From Luteimonas vadosa (GTDB lineage Bacteria; Pseudomonadota; Gammaproteobacteria; Xanthomonadales; Xanthomonadaceae), in assembly GCF_039543545.1 (NCBI RefSeq), contig NZ_BAABJY010000002.1, forward strand, positions 248,001 to 312,000: a stretch of 64,000 bases of DNA. The letters run 5' to 3'. This document shows, piece after piece, positions 56,648 through 64,000 of the stretch; the stretch's first letter is position 1, and every line of letters begins with the position of its first letter. Made by a program: the position numbers and the translations under genes. The notes under the pieces were generated by a model that was not told where the DNA came from, ran no database searches, and saw only the letters and a program-made list of their open reading frames with translations.

Positions 56648-58468
56648 ATGCGACGGGTGATGCGCTGGACGGGAATTGCTTTCGGGCTGCTGCTGTTGGC
56701 GGTGCTGTTGCTGGTGGCGCACACGATCTGGATGAAGCCGCTGAAGATCGGCTGGTTCTATGAGCGCGTGTTCGCGGAGTTCGCGCTGGAAAACCCGGAA
56801 ATGATGTCCCGCCTGCGGATGCTGCCGCCTTGGCTGGACTGGTATTCGGACGACCTGACCGATGTTTCGCCGGCACAGCAGGAGCGCTTCGCGGGGCAGG
56901 TGCGCGAGGCCCTCGACACCTTGCGCAGCTACGACCGCGGAGCGTTGCCCGCGGACAAGCGCATCGACTACGACGTGCTCGAGTACTTCCTGGCGACGCA
57001 GGTCGAGGGCCAGCGCTTCCGGTTCCACGACTATCCGCTGAACCAGCTCCACGGCTTGCAGAACACCTTGCCGGAATTCCTGGCCAATACCCACCAGGTC
57101 AAGTCCCCTGGGGAGGCCGACGATTACCTCGCGCGGCTCGGCAAGATCCCGGCGAAGTTCGACCAGCTGCTCGAAGGACTGCGGTTGCGCGAGTCCAGGG
57201 GCATCGTGCCGCCCACGTTCGTGGTCGAGAAGGTCCTTGCGGGCATGCGCGCCTTCGTGGCGGTGCCGCCAGAACAAAACGTGCTGTACACGAGCTTCGA
57301 GGAGCGACTGGCCGCGCCGGGAATGCAGGGCGTCGACGACGCGGCGCGCGAAGAGCTGCTGGCTGCCGCGCGCGCAGCCATCGCCGACAAGGTGTACCCC
57401 GCCTATCGCCAGTTGATCGACTACTACGCGGCGCTCTTGCCCAGGACCGAAGGCAACCGCGGTGTCTGGGCGCTGCCCGACGGCGACGCGTACTACGCCT
57501 GGAGCGTGCGCCAGCAAACCACCACCGACATGACGCCGGCGCAGGTGCATGCCCTCGGCCTGTCGGAAGTCGCGCGCATCAGCGCCGAAATGGACGCCAT
57601 CCTGCGTACGCAAGGGCTGGACGACGGCAGCATCGGCGAGCGCATGCTGCAGCTCGCGCAGCGGCCGGACCAGCGCTACCCGGATACCCCGGAGGCCCGG
57701 GCGCGGATCCTCGCGGACTACCAGGCGATCATCGACGAAATCGACGGCGGACTCGAACCCTATTTCGACGTGCGTCCCAAGGCGGGCGTCAAGGTGGAGC
57801 CGGTCCCGGCCTTCCGCGAGAAGACCGCGCCAGGTGCGTACTACAACGCCCCGGCCTTCGACGGCTCGCGCCCGGGCATCTTCCACATCAACCTGCGCGA
57901 CCTTGGCGAGATCCAGAAGTTCGGCATGCGCACCCTGGCCTACCACGAAGCGATCCCCGGCCACCACTTCCAGATCGCGATCCAGCAGGAACTGACCGGC
58001 GTGCCGACCTTCCGCCGCGTGCTGCCATTCACCGCCTTCTCGGAGGGATGGGCGCTTTACGCCGAACGCCTGGCGTGGGAACTCGGCTTCCAGGAGCGGC
58101 CGCTGGACAACCTGGGCCGCCTGCAAGGTGAACTGTTCCGCGCCGTGCGCCTCGTGGTGGACACGGGCATGCACCACAAGCGCTGGACGCGCGAACAGGC
58201 CATCGACTACATGACGGACAAGACCGGCATGCCCCAAAGCGACGTTGTGGCCGAGATCGAGCGCTACCTGGTGATGCCGGGCCAGGCGCTGGCCTACAAG
58301 GTCGGCATGAACAAGATCCTGGAGCTGCGTGCGCGGGCGACGGCCGCCCTCGGGGACAAGTTCGACATCCGCCGCTTCCACACCCTGGTGCTTACCGGTG
58401 GTCCGATGCCGATGACCTTGCTGGAGCGGCGGGTGGATGCCTGGATCGCGGCGGAGCGGGAACGCTGA
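56648..58468 (+). CDS. DUF885 family metallopeptidase-like protein
   Basis: This 606-residue protein begins with a membrane anchor or uncleaved signal (WTGIAFGLLLLAVLLLVAHT). The bulk is the DUF885 helical fold with the zinc-like motif YHEAIPGHHFQIA (HE...GHH) and FSEGWALYAERLAWELG, where Glu could be the third ligand. Members are predicted periplasmic zinc carboxypeptidase-like enzymes, abundant in Xanthomonadaceae; the substrate is not known. The ATG at 56648 is preferred over an upstream TTG in frame. Confidence 0.88.
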   Translation: MRRVMRWTGIAFGLLLLAVLLLVAHTIWMKPLKIGWFYERVFAEFALENPEMMSRLRMLPPWLDWYSDDLTDVSPAQQERFAGQVREALDTLRSYDRGALPADKRIDYDVLEYFLATQVEGQRFRFHDYPLNQLHGLQNTLPEFLANTHQVKSPGEADDYLARLGKIPAKFDQLLEGLRLRESRGIVPPTFVVEKVLAGMRAFVAVPPEQNVLYTSFEERLAAPGMQGVDDAAREELLAAARAAIADKVYPAYRQLIDYYAALLPRTEGNRGVWALPDGDAYYAWSVRQQTTTDMTPAQVHALGLSEVARISAEMDAILRTQGLDDGSIGERMLQLAQRPDQRYPDTPEARARILADYQAIIDEIDGGLEPYFDVRPKAGVKVEPVPAFREKTAPGAYYNAPAFDGSRPGIFHINLRDLGEIQKFGMRTLAYHEAIPGHHFQIAIQQELTGVPTFRRVLPFTAFSEGWALYAERLAWELGFQERPLDNLGRLQGELFRAVRLVVDTGMHHKRWTREQAIDYMTDKTGMPQSDVVAEIERYLVMPGQALAYKVGMNKILELRARATAALGDKFDIRRFHTLVLTGGPMPMTLLERRVDAWIAAERER

Positions 58469-58625
58469 GAAACGGGGTTTGCGACCTCGTCCCAGCATGG
58501 CCGCCCTCGCGCAGTCTGTGTGCGAGTTCGGGTGCGTCCAGGGAGGCGCCGTTGAATAGCGTCCGGGTGCCGCGGATGCGACGCTTGCATGCGTAGTTCG
58601 CCCCCCGAGGCCCGTACCCAAGCGG

Positions 58626-58666
58626 GTGTCATCGTTCGGTCACATGGCTCTCATGAAGGTGTCAGA
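58626..58666 (+). promoter_or_regulatory. Double Pho box upstream of the porin gene
   Basis: Four direct repeats lie exactly 11 bases apart: TGTCA at 58627, GGTCA at 58638, TCTCA at 58649 and TGTCA at 58660. PhoB recognises 7-base half sites (CTGTCAT type) repeated every 11 bases, so this reads as two tandem Pho boxes 95 bases before the porin start. The downstream gene is a phosphate-porin family member, which fits PhoB control. Confidence 0.8.
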
Positions 58667-58761
58667 TTGCTTTTCCACGCTGTGCACCTTCGACGCACAC
58701 CTGACGTTCCCTCGGCGCCGAGGCGCCGGACTCGATCCCTCCACTCACCAGGAGTTCCAGC

Positions 58762-60063
58762 ATGCCGTTTTCGCCCCTCGCCGCCGCCCTCGCGGTCTGC
58801 CTTGGCACGTTCAGTTTCGCGGCGTCGGCCGCCGATTCCCGGGATGCGGAGATCGCGTTGCTGAAGGAGCAGCTGGCCGCCCTCCAGGCCCAGGTGCAGG
58901 CGCTCGAAGAGCGGACCAACGCGCAGTCGGACGTCAATATCGACACCGCGCAGGCCCTGGACGACCTCGCGAACAATTCGGTCAAGGTCGAGACCAAGGG
59001 CGGCATCAAGGTGTCGACGGCCGACAAGGCGTTCGAGGCTTCGATCGGTGGGCGTATCCACTTCGATGCCTACGCGTTCGAGCGGGACCAGGCATCGACC
59101 ACCGGCACCACGGAATTCCGCCGCGCGCGCCTGAGCCTCGCGGGCAAGCTCTACGGCTGGGATTACAAGATGGAGCAGGATTTCGCCACCGGCACCAACC
59201 TCGACGGCCTGCGCGACCTTTACATCGCCAGGAGCGCACTGGGCGGCAAGTTCACCATCGGCCAGTTCAAGCCCTACCGGTCGATGGAGGAGCTCACCAG
59301 TTCCAACGAGATCACCATGATGGAGCGCCCCTTCGCGTCGGCGACCGGGCTGTACAACGGCCGCCAGTTCCAGCAGGGCGTGGGCTACCTGCGCAGCGGC
59401 GACAATTACACCTTCGGCGTCGCCACATTCAACCTGCGCAGTGCCAGCGGCGTGCGCAACGAGGGCACCGGTGCCTCTGCGCGCGTGACCTTCGCGCCGA
59501 TCAACAACGACGACAGCACCCTGCATTTCGGCCTGTCGGCCAGTACCGAGAACGCGAACAAGGGCTCCGAGAACCTGCAGGCGCGCGCCAGTTACGCGGG
59601 GCGCCGGGGGCCGTCGCAGGCCATCGCCACCACCACGGGGCTGAGCGGTGGTTCGGTCGGCACCCTCGGCCTCGAGGCCGCCGGAGCATTCGGCCCCTTG
59701 TTCTTCCAGTCCGAATACGCCCGCGCCACCTTCGAGCAGCCCGTGGCGGGCGACCAGGACGTGGAGACGTTCTACGTCATGGGCAGCTGGATGCTTAACG
59801 GCGGCCACAAGCCGTACAAGGCCAGCAATGGCGTGTTCGGCTCGCCGAAGGCGACCGACAAGGGCCTGTGGGAGCTGACCGCCCGCTACGACACGATCGC
59901 GAACACGGACGTCGCGGGCCTCGAGGTGAGTTCGTGGATCCTCGGCCTCAACTACTACGTCAACCCCAACGTCCGGGTGATGTTCAACTACACCAAGGGC
60001 GACAACGAGTTCACCGGCGACGAAACCGGGCAGTACGCGTTGCGCACGCAGTTGAGCTTCTGA
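58762..60063 (+). CDS. Phosphate-selective porin (OprP/OprO family)
   Basis: This 433-residue outer-membrane protein has a signal peptide (LAAALAVCLGTFSFAASA). A short coiled coil follows (LLKEQLAALQAQVQALEERT), then a 16-strand-type beta barrel with GGRIHFDAYAFER, FRRARLSLAGKLYG, DGLRDLYIARS and LGLNYYVNPNVRVMFNYTKG, ending in Phe. This is the OprP/OprO layout for phosphate or polyphosphate uptake. AGGAG precedes the ATG. The double Pho box upstream predicts induction by phosphate limitation. A terminator hairpin follows. Confidence 0.92.
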   Translation: MPFSPLAAALAVCLGTFSFAASAADSRDAEIALLKEQLAALQAQVQALEERTNAQSDVNIDTAQALDDLANNSVKVETKGGIKVSTADKAFEASIGGRIHFDAYAFERDQASTTGTTEFRRARLSLAGKLYGWDYKMEQDFATGTNLDGLRDLYIARSALGGKFTIGQFKPYRSMEELTSSNEITMMERPFASATGLYNGRQFQQGVGYLRSGDNYTFGVATFNLRSASGVRNEGTGASARVTFAPINNDDSTLHFGLSASTENANKGSENLQARASYAGRRGPSQAIATTTGLSGGSVGTLGLEAAGAFGPLFFQSEYARATFEQPVAGDQDVETFYVMGSWMLNGGHKPYKASNGVFGSPKATDKGLWELTARYDTIANTDVAGLEVSSWILGLNYYVNPNVRVMFNYTKGDNEFTGDETGQYALRTQLSF

Positions 60064-60089
60064 TCGCGTCGCAGACTGTCTGGCCGTAG

Positions 60090-60116
60090 CGCCCCGGCAA
60101 GCGTCCCGGGGCGTTC
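60090..60116 (+). terminator. Terminator hairpin after the porin gene
   Basis: CGCCCCGG and CCGGGGCG form an 8-bp stem with an eight-base loop and are followed by TTCT, 27 bases beyond the porin stop. The T run is short, so the terminator is probably moderate. Confidence 0.55.
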
Positions 60117-60298
60117 TGGTGCCCGCGTAGGCCGCATCTGGCAGCTTCATGTCCGCGTCGCAGCAGCGGTGCCGATGACGTTGCCGGCCAGCTTCTGGGA
60201 AATGCTGGTGACGGATTGCGCCCGCCCGCCGCGACATCGACACGCCGCGGGATCGGTGCCGCGCGCGCGGGTTGCGTCGTGTCCGTGTGCGATGGCCG

Positions 60299-60970
60299 TC
60301 AGGGGTCGCCGGGTGTCTTGTGGCGATACAGGCACAGGTCGCGGATCGCGCAGTGCGGGCAGTCGGGCTTGCGCGCCTTGCACGTGTAGCGGCCGTGCAA
60401 GATGAGCCAATGATGCGCATCCTGCACAAACCGCTCCGGCACGACCTTCATCAGCCGGTTTTCCACGGCCCTCACGTCCTTGCCCGGCGCCAGCCCCGTG
60501 CGATTGGCGACCCGGAAGATATGCGTGTCCACGGCGATGGTCGGTTCACCGAATGCGGTATTGAGCACGACGTTGGCGGTCTTGCGGCCCACGCCGGGGA
60601 GCGCTTCGAGCGACTCGCGCGTGCGCGGGACTGCGCCGCCGTGCAGGTCGACGAGCCGGCGGCACATGGCCACCACGTTGGCGGCCTTCGCGTTGTAGAG
60701 ACCGATGCTGGAGATGTAGCGCTTCAGGCCCTCCTCGCCCAGCGCCAGGAGCGCCTCGGGGGTGTTGGCGACGGGGAACAGCCGCCTGGTCGCCTTGTTG
60801 ACGCCGACGTCGGTGGCCTGCGCCGACAGGATCACGGCGACCAGCAGCTCGAAGGGGGTGTCGTATGCCAGCTCGGTCGTGGGCTTTGGATCGAGGGTGG
60901 CCAGCCGCGAGAACAACTCCTCGACTTCGCCAGGGCGCAGGACCCGTCGCCTTGCCTTGCCTGTGTTCAC
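60299..60970 (-). CDS. nth: Endonuclease III (Nth)
   Basis: This 223-residue protein has the helix-hairpin-helix with catalytic Lys in LPGVGRKTANVVL, the catalytic Asp in AVDTHIFRVANR, and the [4Fe-4S] cluster loop C-x6-C-x2-C-x5-C near the end (CKARKPDCPHCAIRDLC). It removes oxidised pyrimidines and nicks abasic sites. The GTG at 60970 overlaps the stop of the upstream 115-residue gene (GTGA), giving the right length; the frame extends upstream without support. Confidence 0.96.
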   Translation of the reverse strand: MNTGKARRRVLRPGEVEELFSRLATLDPKPTTELAYDTPFELLVAVILSAQATDVGVNKATRRLFPVANTPEALLALGEEGLKRYISSIGLYNAKAANVVAMCRRLVDLHGGAVPRTRESLEALPGVGRKTANVVLNTAFGEPTIAVDTHIFRVANRTGLAPGKDVRAVENRLMKVVPERFVQDAHHWLILHGRYTCKARKPDCPHCAIRDLCLYRHKTPGDP

Positions 60971-61314
60971 GGTTTCCGAAGCGCCTTCGCCTTCGCACGG
61001 GCGAGCGCGGCGGCGGCGGCTGGGGGGAGCGGGGGACTCGACGCTGGCGCACCTGACGCTGGCGCGCCCCGCGCGAGCCGCTCTGCCGCTCGGCGCGCGA
61101 GCCGGGCTTCTCGGGCGCGATGACGCTCCCTCGCAGCCCAGGCGCCACGCAGCTTCTCCTGCGCGGCCGCGAGCAGCGCGCGATCCCGTGCGTTCGCGAT
61201 GGCGGCGGGATCGCAGGCCATCAGTCCCGATTCGATGGCGGCATCCAGCTCGTCGCCGCGTACCAGCGCGAGTAGCCGGTCGATATCCGGGGCGGCGGAA
61301 TGGCGCGCGTCCAC
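60967..61314 (-). CDS. Small Arg/Ala-rich hypothetical protein, coupled to nth
   Basis: This 115-residue protein has an acidic start (DIDRLLALVRGDELDAAIES) and a long helical, Arg/Ala-rich C-terminal half (ERHRAREARLARRAAERLA). No signal peptide or known domain is seen. It starts five bases after the enoyl-CoA hydratase stop and overlaps the nth start, so the three genes are one transcript. The helical basic tail could bind nucleic acid, but that is speculation. Confidence 0.65.
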   Translation of the reverse strand: MDARHSAAPDIDRLLALVRGDELDAAIESGLMACDPAAIANARDRALLAAAQEKLRGAWAARERHRAREARLARRAAERLARGAPASGAPASSPPLPPAAAAALARAKAKALRKP

Positions 61315-61319
61315 CGGGA

Positions 61320-62102
61320 CTAACGGTTGTCGAACGCGGGCTTGCGGCGCTCCAGGAAAGCCGCCATGCCCTCGCGAGCATCGTCGCTGGCGAAAACCAG
61401 GCCGAACTGCGCGCTTTCGTACTCCAGACCGTCATCGAGGCTGCATTCGCCACCAACCATCACCGCGTCGAGGATGGCGCGCATCGCCAACGGAGCGCCC
61501 TGTGCCAGCTTGCGCGCGAGCTGCATGGTCTCTTCCTCGAGGGATTCCGCGGCGACCACGCGGTTGACCAGGCCCAGCTGCAGGGCGCGCGCCGCATCGA
61601 TCGGCGCACCGGTCAGGCAAAGCTCTAGCGCCGCCGCGCGACCGACCAGTCGCGGCAGTCGCTGGCTCCCGCCGAAGCCCGGCAGCAGTCCGAGGGTGAC
61701 CTCGGGCAGGCCCAGCTTGGCACTGTCCGCCGCGATGCGGAGGTGGCAACACATCGCCAACTCGAGGCCGCCACCAAGCGCGAAGCCATTGACCATCGCG
61801 ATCACGGGCTTTGGCATGCGCTCCACCCGCCGCATCATCCGGGTCCCGAGCAGGGAGAAGTCGCGTGCTTCGGCCGGGCTGAGCCCGGCCATCTGGCTGA
61901 TGTCCGCGCCGGCCACGAAGGCCTTCGGTCCGCTTCCTGTGAGGACGACCACGCGCACGGAGGCATCCTGGGCGGCGGCGTCGAAGGCCTCGTCGAGGGA
62001 CCTGAGCGTCTCGCGATCCAGTGCGTTCAGCTTGTCCGGTCGGTCGACGGTGATGACGCGGACGGCGCCATGATCGGTGGTCTGGAGGGGGTTCTGGGTC
62101 AT
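61320..62102 (-). CDS. Enoyl-CoA hydratase/isomerase family protein
   Basis: This 260-residue crotonase-fold protein has GPKAFVAGADISQMA and ALGGGLELAMCCHLR, which form the oxyanion hole and hold the first catalytic Glu region. The second Glu is in LGLPEVTLGLLPGFGG. This matches true enoyl-CoA hydratases of beta-oxidation. It is the first gene of the ech-orf-nth transcript and is divergent from the FKBP gene. Confidence 0.93.
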   Translation of the reverse strand: MTQNPLQTTDHGAVRVITVDRPDKLNALDRETLRSLDEAFDAAAQDASVRVVVLTGSGPKAFVAGADISQMAGLSPAEARDFSLLGTRMMRRVERMPKPVIAMVNGFALGGGLELAMCCHLRIAADSAKLGLPEVTLGLLPGFGGSQRLPRLVGRAAALELCLTGAPIDAARALQLGLVNRVVAAESLEEETMQLARKLAQGAPLAMRAILDAVMVGGECSLDDGLEYESAQFGLVFASDDAREGMAAFLERRKPAFDNR

Positions 62103-62231
62103 GTCTGGCTCTTGAAGGGCGTCGGCCTGCCGCGGAACTTGTCGCCGCTGGCGGGGGTCGGTGTGGGTGGCGTCAGTGGCGGTTAAGCCCTGCCGCCGCT
62201 ATCCTAGCGTGTCATCGTATCTGGTCTGCAT

Positions 62232-62250
62232 GGGGCGGCTCGACCGCCCC
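62232..62250 (+). repeat. Hairpin in the leader of the FKBP gene
   Basis: GGGGCGG and CCGCCCC form a 7-bp stem around CTCGA, 47 bases before the ATG. It is not followed by a T run. It may stabilise the leader; no known RNA family is recognised. Confidence 0.35.
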
Positions 62251-62296
62251 GAATCTTGATCGGACCCCCACCGGAACCCCTCTGGAGAGTCACTGA

Positions 62297-62998
62297 ATGA
62301 AATTGCGTTTGCTCGCCGCCGCGCTGGCGGCATTGACCCTGGCCGCTGGCGCCGCCACCGCGCAGGACACCCAATCGGAAAAGGGCAAGTTGAGCTACGC
62401 CCTCGGTTACGACCTGGGACGCAACCTCGCCGAGAGCGGGGAGCAGGTCGACGTCAACACCGTGGTCCAGGCCGTCCGGGATGGTTTCGCCAAGAAGGAC
62501 CCGACCGTGCCGGTCGACCAGTTGCGCTCCGCGGTCGAGGGCATGCAGAAGCGCCAGCAGGCGCGGATGCAGGCCGAATTCAACAAGCTCGCGGCCGCCA
62601 ACAAGACCGCCAGCGACGCGTTCCTGGCGCAGAACAAGGCCAAGTCCGGCGTCAAGACCCTGCCCAATGGCGTGCAGTACCGCGTCATCGAAACCGGCAA
62701 TGGCGCCAAGCCGACGATGAACAGCGACGTGCAGCTCCAGTACAAGGGTTCGTTGCCCGACGGCACGGTGCTGATCGACACCTCGCAGGCACGTGAAGGC
62801 CAGCCCGCTGGTCCGGTGAGCATGAAGGTCAGCCAGATCCCGCTGGTCGGGCTTCGCGATGCGCTGGCGCAGATGCCGGCTGGGTCGCGCTGGGAAGTCG
62901 TGATCCCGGGTGACAAGGCCTATGGCACCAACATGCAGGCCGGCCGGATGGCCAACCAGGCCGTTGTATTCGACGTCAAGCTGCTCAGCGTCAAGTGA
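62297..62998 (+). CDS. FKBP-type peptidyl-prolyl isomerase (Mip/FkpA-like), exported
   Basis: This 233-residue protein has a signal peptide (LRLLAAALAALTLAAGAATA), the helical FKBP N-terminal dimerisation domain (KGKLSYALGYDLGRNLAESG ... VEGMQKRQQ) and a C-terminal FKBP domain (TLPNGVQYRVIETGNGAKP, PDGTVLIDTSQ, AYGTNM). It catalyses proline isomerisation in the periplasm and is related to Mip virulence factors. GGAGAG precedes the ATG. A strong Rho-independent terminator follows. Confidence 0.95.
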   Translation: MKLRLLAAALAALTLAAGAATAQDTQSEKGKLSYALGYDLGRNLAESGEQVDVNTVVQAVRDGFAKKDPTVPVDQLRSAVEGMQKRQQARMQAEFNKLAAANKTASDAFLAQNKAKSGVKTLPNGVQYRVIETGNGAKPTMNSDVQLQYKGSLPDGTVLIDTSQAREGQPAGPVSMKVSQIPLVGLRDALAQMPAGSRWEVVIPGDKAYGTNMQAGRMANQAVVFDVKLLSVK

Positions 62999-63077
62999 GC
63001 CACTGGCGCATGCGCGCCAGCAGGCACCCCGCTCTGGTCACCGCCGGAGACTGGGTGCCGGCCTGAGTGGAACCCCG

Positions 63078-63110
63078 TTGCGCCGGCCCCCGTGCCGGCG
63101 CAATCTTTTT
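63078..63110 (+). terminator. Rho-independent terminator of the FKBP gene
   Basis: TTGCGCCGGC and GCCGGCGCAA form a perfect 10-bp stem with a six-base loop, followed by TCTTTTT. This is the clearest intrinsic terminator in the window. Confidence 0.92.
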
Positions 63111-63147
63111 GTGGGCCGCGACGCGCCCCCGGGCCGAGAATCCATCG

Positions 63148-63342
63148 ATGCAATCGCCATCCCATTTCCGTGCCGTGCTCAGCCCGTGCATCGGCGTCTG
63201 TACGCTGGGCGAGGACGGCCTGTGTCACGGCTGCCACCGCACCACCGCCGAAATCGCGCGCTGGGGGCAGATGGACGACGACGAGCGCCTCACCTTGATG
63301 GAAGCCGTCCTGCCGGAACGGGAATCCCGGCGCAGCGCGTGA
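63148..63342 (+). CDS. DUF1289 small Cys-rich protein
   Basis: This 64-residue protein has the DUF1289 pattern SPCIGVC ... GLCHGCHRTTAEIARW, with four Cys in C-x3-C-x7-C-x2-C spacing that could bind a metal. The ATG at 63148 lies after the FKBP terminator. Its stop overlaps the GTG of the Nudix gene by four bases. Confidence 0.88.
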   Translation: MQSPSHFRAVLSPCIGVCTLGEDGLCHGCHRTTAEIARWGQMDDDERLTLMEAVLPERESRRSA

Positions 63343-63983
63343 CATCCGTCGTGTTCTCCCGCGGAGCCTTGCAAGCCGCCCTGCATCCACTGGCTGCGGT
63401 ACCGAGGGGCCAAGGGTGGAACCTCGCGGAGCTCTCCGGCTTGCTGCCGCCGGATGCGGCCCTGGTCGAGGCGGCCGTCCTGGTGCCCCTGGTGGAGCGG
63501 GATGTGCTCAGCGTGTTGCTGACGCGTCGAACCGACGCTTTGCGCCATCACGCCGGACAGGTCAGTTTCCCGGGGGGGCGGGTGGATGGAAGCGACGATG
63601 GCCCGGTGGCCGCGGCGCTGCGGGAGGCGCGGGAGGAGATCGGACTGGCGCCGGCCCAGGTGGAGCTGCTCGGGTTCCTCGACCCCTTGGCCACGATCAC
63701 CGGCTACCGGGTGCTGCCGGTGGTTGCCCACGTGGCGTCGGATTTCGTCGCGGTGCCGGAACCCGGCGAGGTGGCAGAAGTGTTCGAGGTTCCCCTGGAC
63801 TGGCTGCTCGAGCCGGCAAACCTGCAACACATCGAATTCCAGTTCCAGGGGGGAAAGCGGCGCGTGCTGGAATTCAGCCGCCATGCCGACGCGGCCGGAC
63901 AGCGGATCTGGGGCGCGACGGCTTCGATCCTCTACAACTTGCGCGAGCGTCTTTGCGCTGGCGGCCCGGGAAGCGGCCAGTGA
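63339..63983 (+). CDS. Nudix CoA pyrophosphatase
   Basis: This 214-residue protein carries LRHHAGQVSFPGGRVD, the UPF0035 signature of CoA pyrophosphatases, followed by AALREAREEIGL as the Nudix box core with the metal-binding Glu residues. It hydrolyses CoA or its derivatives to adenosine bisphosphate and phosphopantetheine. The GTG at 63339 overlaps the DUF1289 stop (GTGA), and its own stop overlaps a further GTG at 63980, so at least three genes are coupled. Confidence 0.9.
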   Translation: MTSVVFSRGALQAALHPLAAVPRGQGWNLAELSGLLPPDAALVEAAVLVPLVERDVLSVLLTRRTDALRHHAGQVSFPGGRVDGSDDGPVAAALREAREEIGLAPAQVELLGFLDPLATITGYRVLPVVAHVASDFVAVPEPGEVAEVFEVPLDWLLEPANLQHIEFQFQGGKRRVLEFSRHADAAGQRIWGATASILYNLRERLCAGGPGSGQ

Positions 63984-64000
63984 GCGGGTGGTCGACCCTG
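63980..64000 (+). CDS. Possible start of a further coupled gene (partial at window edge)
   Basis: A GTG at 63980 overlaps the Nudix stop (GTGA) and opens a frame V-S-G-W-S-T-L to the window edge. Only seven codons are visible, so the product is unknown. The call rests on the repeated GTGA coupling pattern of the region. Confidence 0.4.

Noticed and set aside
63003..63020. 7-bp hairpin just after the FKBP gene as its terminator
   Set aside because: It lacks a T run; the strong stem with TCTTTTT at 63078-63110 is the better terminator.

Overview
The window is very GC-rich, gene-dense chromosomal DNA. It carries no rRNA, tRNA, insertion sequence, phage gene or CRISPR array that I can see. The gene set (a LexA-ImuA-ImuB-DnaE2 mutagenesis cassette, minCDE, an ACE-like M2 dipeptidase, a DUF885 lipoprotein-like peptidase, RlmJ, a KaiC-like ATPase with a histidine kinase, an OprP/OprO-type porin) points to a gammaproteobacterium of the Xanthomonadaceae/Lysobacteraceae (Lysobacter or Luteimonas type). 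The taxon is inferred from gene content, not from a marker gene.

Layout. 1-5 kb: the end of an alkaline-phosphatase-family protein, a beta-lactamase-fold serine hydrolase lipoprotein, then a DoxX / glutathione S-transferase / alcohol dehydrogenase operon divergent from a LysR regulator. 5-8 kb: an acetyltransferase, an L,D-transpeptidase and a cold-shock/DUF1294 fusion. 8-16 kb: a large-subunit catalase, a hybrid histidine kinase coupled to a two-domain KaiC-like ATPase, and, divergent from these, a TIR-membrane-TPR protein followed by a small repeat lipoprotein. 16-24 kb: a secreted chymotrypsin-fold protease with a long Asp/Glu-rich segment, a hemerythrin, a phasin-like protein, an FAD oxidoreductase, a double-PAS kinase, a GGDEF diguanylate cyclase and a GIY-YIG-like protein.

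23.8-30.4 kb: an SOS mutagenesis cassette, lexA-imuA-imuB-dnaE2, extended by an AlkB-like dioxygenase. All its junctions are overlapping or nearly so, and a palindrome sits on the putative lexA -10 box. 30.5-36.8 kb: a small helical protein, a second hemerythrin, gcvP under a tandem glycine riboswitch, a membrane protein and a Bcr/CflA-type efflux pump. 36.8-44.7 kb (minus strand): a Rieske oxygenase behind a small kinase and receiver pair, an M2 peptidase, and an acetyltransferase-minC-minD-minE run ending in a small HExxH protein. 44.9-50.3 kb: a DesK/LiaS-type kinase with a NarL-type regulator, a SRPBCC protein, DUF423, a 3-methyladenine glycosylase and an EamA exporter. 50.4-56.5 kb (minus): mfd, an acetyltransferase, DUF808 and rlmJ. 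56.6-64 kb: a DUF885 peptidase, a porin behind a double Pho box, nth with two upstream genes, an FKBP-type isomerase with a clear terminator, and DUF1289 plus a Nudix CoA pyrophosphatase.

Themes. DNA damage tolerance and repair recur (LexA cassette, AlkB-like, AlkA-like, Nth, Mfd), as do signalling proteins (five histidine kinases, two free response regulators, GGDEF, KaiC, TIR). Translational coupling through four-base GTGA or ATGA overlaps is used at eleven gene junctions. The most unusual points are the SOS cassette control region and its AlkB extension, the KaiC-kinase/TIR-TPR divergent locus, and the acidic-segment protease facing a repeat lipoprotein.
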